A DNA stretch of 14,194 nt from JAVBSN01 sp031556525. Its GTDB lineage: Bacteria > Bacillota > Clostridia > Lachnospirales > Lachnospiraceae. Location: contig JAVBSS010000022.1 in assembly GCA_031556525.1 (NCBI GenBank), forward strand, positions 1 through 14,194. Reading direction: 5' to 3'. The notes beneath the pieces were generated by a model. It was not told the DNA's origin, did no database searches, and worked only from the letters and a program-made list of their open reading frames with translations. How positions within the stretch are numbered: position 1 is the stretch's first letter; each line of letters starts with the position of its first letter. This document shows positions 12,636 to 14,194 of the stretch, one piece after another. The translations under genes and the position numbers were made by a program.

Positions 12636-13085
12636 CTAATTACCAAAGTGATATGCTTTGTCTAATATTTCCTGATGCATTTTAGGTGTTGCTATAACTA
12701 TATTATTTAAATCATATACCCCACCACCTACATGAATAGGAGTTTTATGATGCAATACATAACTAGACAATTGTCCATATTGTTGTGATTTTGCTACTTT
12801 TGGTGCATAACCTTGACTCATACGAGCAATATTACTTGAAGAAAACTCACTAGCATAACTTGAATTTGATACTGTTTTCCAGAACTCTCCTCTGAATTCA
12901 TCAAAGTTTTTAAATTTTTTCCCATTTAATTTATCTCCAATCTCTTTGGGTATAACACCTACATTTCCATCTGTTCCATGCATCATTTTAGATGAATCAG
13001 ATAATTTTTCTCCTCCTACAACAGTTCCTTCAGCATTTCTATTATTCAACTTCTTAGCATCAGCCTTACAATCATTATGCACCAA
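12636..13085 (-). CDS. orphan RHS C-terminal toxin: colicin-E-type HNH DNase
   Basis: About 150 residues. It begins with the HINT end (ILVHNDC) after an out-of-frame remnant and lacks a ribosome site; the TTG at 13085 is only nominal. From residue ~35 it is co-linear with the DNase domain of colicins E2/E7/E8/E9: IPKEIGDKLNGKKFKNFDEF, EFWKTVSNSSYASEF, SNIARMSQGYAPKVAKSQQ, SSYVLHHKTPIHVGGGVYDL, NNIVIATPKMHQEIL. The HH pair and the His of TPKxH (metal ligand/general base positions) are present. The last histidine of the colicin motif (TPKRHIDIH) is replaced by leucine here, with another His six residues on. DNA cleavage is expected if that ligand is dispensable. Silent until joined to an active RHS gene. 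Confidence 0.92.
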   Translation of the reverse strand: MVHNDCKADAKKLNNRNAEGTVVGGEKLSDSSKMMHGTDGNVGVIPKEIGDKLNGKKFKNFDEFRGEFWKTVSNSSYASEFSSSNIARMSQGYAPKVAKSQQYGQLSSYVLHHKTPIHVGGGVYDLNNIVIATPKMHQEILDKAYHFGN

Positions 13086-13135
13086 TATCTCTGCACTACC
13101 GACGTAGTCCCTAATGAGTCCTCTACTTCAAAGTT
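13074..13135 (-). repeat. HINT 3'-end remnant, copy 1 (cassette homology block)
   Basis: A ~62-bp block nearly identical to 3222-3283: NFEVED at one end, YVGSAEILVHN at the other, and one base missing in between compared with the active gene. HINT likeness ends abruptly upstream of AACTTTGAAG. Confidence 0.85.
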
Positions 13136-13251
13136 AAAGGTTGGATTAATTTCATTTAGTCCTATATTTATGTTTACAATTGGTATGTTACCATAGAATT
13201 AGAATATCTTATCATAACTCCTTAAATATTTTAGATATAATTATTAACCAC

Positions 13252-13614
13252 TTAATATAAATCAACTCTACTACATGAAAATTGTATATATTCACCATCA
13301 TTAATATCATTTGGAATATACGAATCAATTTCTATTTGAAAATCTCCTATAGAAACTATCTTATCTGATTTATTAATTAGTTGCCCAACAAAATAATTAC
13401 TGTTTCCATTTAAACTTTGATTTACAATATACTCCTTTCTATCATGTCGCATTACATTTTTTGCATTAAGTGTACTTAATTCTTCATTCACTATCATCCC
13501 TACACTATAATTGCATGGGTGGGAAAAACATATGATATCATATTCACCATCAGTAATGACTACATCTGCTTCAGCGGAATCTATGCATATCCACTTTATA
13601 TTTTTTATCTTCAC
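13252..13614 (-). CDS. putative immunity protein for the active RHS toxin
   Basis: 120 residues. The GTG at 13614 is preferred as start because GAGGTGA lies ~7 bases upstream; a TTG at 13620 is too close to that site. The stop of the toxin gene is ~18 bases away, so the two are one operon. The protein is acidic with no signal or membrane segment, and mostly beta by appearance: IKWICIDSAEADVVITDGEY, IICFSHPCNYSVG, NYFVGQLINKSDKIVSIGDF, YIQFSCSRVDLY. I do not recognise the family. The role is inferred from position behind a toxin tip. Confidence 0.65.
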   Translation of the reverse strand: MKIKNIKWICIDSAEADVVITDGEYDIICFSHPCNYSVGMIVNEELSTLNAKNVMRHDRKEYIVNQSLNGNSNYFVGQLINKSDKIVSIGDFQIEIDSYIPNDINDGEYIQFSCSRVDLY

Positions 13615-13632
13615 AGTCAATCACCTCGTATT

Positions 13633-14194
13633 TTAATAAAGACTAGGAGCTCTTTTAATTAATTCTTTTAATTTCTTAATATGGAAGGTGGTTATATTAC
13701 CAGTTGAACTATCTAAACCAACAAAACCAAATTTACCTTCCTTGATAAAAGATATATATCCATTCATTTCTGGTACATATGTCCCATTCTTAAGAATATA
13801 GTTTGCATCATCCACATATTCTTTTAGATTGTAAGAATCTTTCCCCAAAACATCCATTACTTCTTTTCCGTGTTTGTCAAAATGGTTAACTGCTTCATCG
13901 CCTTTAAATTTTCCCCAATGATTATTTTTTTCTATTAGGGGAGTATTTTTTTCCATAGAGGATAGTGATGCCTCACCCACATTATTCTTAGTACTAGCAT
14001 CTAACACATCAGTCTGGCATTTATTATGAACAAGAATATCCAAACTACCCACATAGTAAGTATGCCAATCTTCCACCTCAAAGTTATATACCTTTGTGAT
14101 TTCTTCTGATGTTGATATGTCTATACTTGTTAATGTTGCTGTTTCTCCACTTCTTAATCTTAGTGTATCTCCTACTACTAAGTCTTCTGCTGGT
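13633..14194 (-). CDS. 3' end of RHS/polymorphic toxin: pretoxin HINT domain plus C-terminal toxin (partial)
   Basis: The frame is open to the window edge, so only the last ~187 residues are seen. The first ~55 are the end of a pretoxin HINT (intein-like autoprotease) domain: PAEDLVVGDTLRLRSGETAT, then VYNFEVEDWHTYYVGS, DILVHN. The remaining ~130 are the toxin: after a linker come NHWGKFKGDEAVNHFDKHGK, KEYVDDANYILKNGTYV, KFGFVGLDSSTGNITTFHIKK. The HFxKHG block, the YxxxA helix and a final GxITTFH strand resemble BECR-fold (barnase/EndoU/colicin D/RelE-like) RNases, so RNA cleavage in target cells is the best guess. This is the only tip in the window that is in frame with its HINT domain, so it is the expressed one. 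It is released by HINT autoproteolysis in the usual model. Confidence 0.8.
   Translation of the reverse strand, partial: PAEDLVVGDTLRLRSGETATLTSIDISTSEEITKVYNFEVEDWHTYYVGSLDILVHNKCQTDVLDASTKNNVGEASLSSMEKNTPLIEKNNHWGKFKGDEAVNHFDKHGKEVMDVLGKDSYNLKEYVDDANYILKNGTYVPEMNGYISFIKEGKFGFVGLDSSTGNITTFHIKKLKELIKRAPSLY
14023..14085 (-). repeat. HINT 3'-end, intact reference copy of the cassette homology block
   Basis: Codes without interruption for NFEVEDWHTYYVGSLDILVHN. The three orphan copies at 2325, 3222 and 13074 align to it with one base less between NFEVED and the YVG step. Confidence 0.85.

Overview
The window is AT-rich with Shine-Dalgarno sites of the AGGAGG type, intrinsic terminators with U-tracts, an RHS/HINT polymorphic toxin system, an IS110-family element and a YD-repeat lipoprotein. 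Together these suggest a low-GC Firmicute, most likely a Clostridia/Lachnospiraceae-type gut or rumen bacterium. This is inferred from gene style only. Every gene I believe in reads on the minus strand, so the biological order runs from high to low coordinates.

Right end (14194 to 12268): the 3' end of a large RHS-type toxin gene, with a pretoxin HINT domain and a C-terminal toxin that looks like a BECR-fold RNase, followed by its immunity gene. Next is a displaced ('orphan') colicin-E-type HNH DNase tip with an Im7/Im9-like immunity gene, then a strong terminator. Downstream (12084 to 11125) lies an intact D12-class adenine methyltransferase with a ribbon-helix-helix N-terminus.

Middle (11124 to 4917): long gene-poor stretches and a few accessory genes. 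There is a ~500 nt hairpin-dense region that is a good candidate for a large structured RNA (10330-10830), and a run of hairpins ending in a terminator just before a YD-repeat lipoprotein gene. Then come a resolvase-like protein without visible catalytic residues, a catalytic-domain-only tyrosine recombinase overlapping a 20-unit array of exact 21-bp register, and a protein made of four tandem SymE/AbrB-like domains. An octet of identical ATACCCA heptamers, all in one orientation and all intergenic, is scattered through this part.

Left end (4900 to 1): an IS110-family transposase gene with a hairpin-rich 5' region that probably encodes its bridge RNA. Two more orphan toxin/immunity cassettes follow: a TNT-type NAD+ glycohydrolase, then a histidine-rich putative nuclease. 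After another copy of the same terminator comes a second methyltransferase copy. This copy is broken: it was joined in frame to an RHS core fragment, and a ~240 bp piece spanning the junction was then inverted.

How it fits together: the three orphan cassettes each begin with a ~62-bp copy of the 3' end of the HINT domain, which is the natural homology for swapping toxin tips onto the active RHS gene. All three copies lack one base relative to the active gene, so the tips are out of frame with the HINT remnant. Each cassette keeps an immunity gene with its own ribosome site, except the TNT one, which is coupled to its toxin. The region therefore reads as a reservoir of alternative RHS warheads and immunity genes, interrupted by mobile elements, with a recurrent methyltransferase module behind the terminators.
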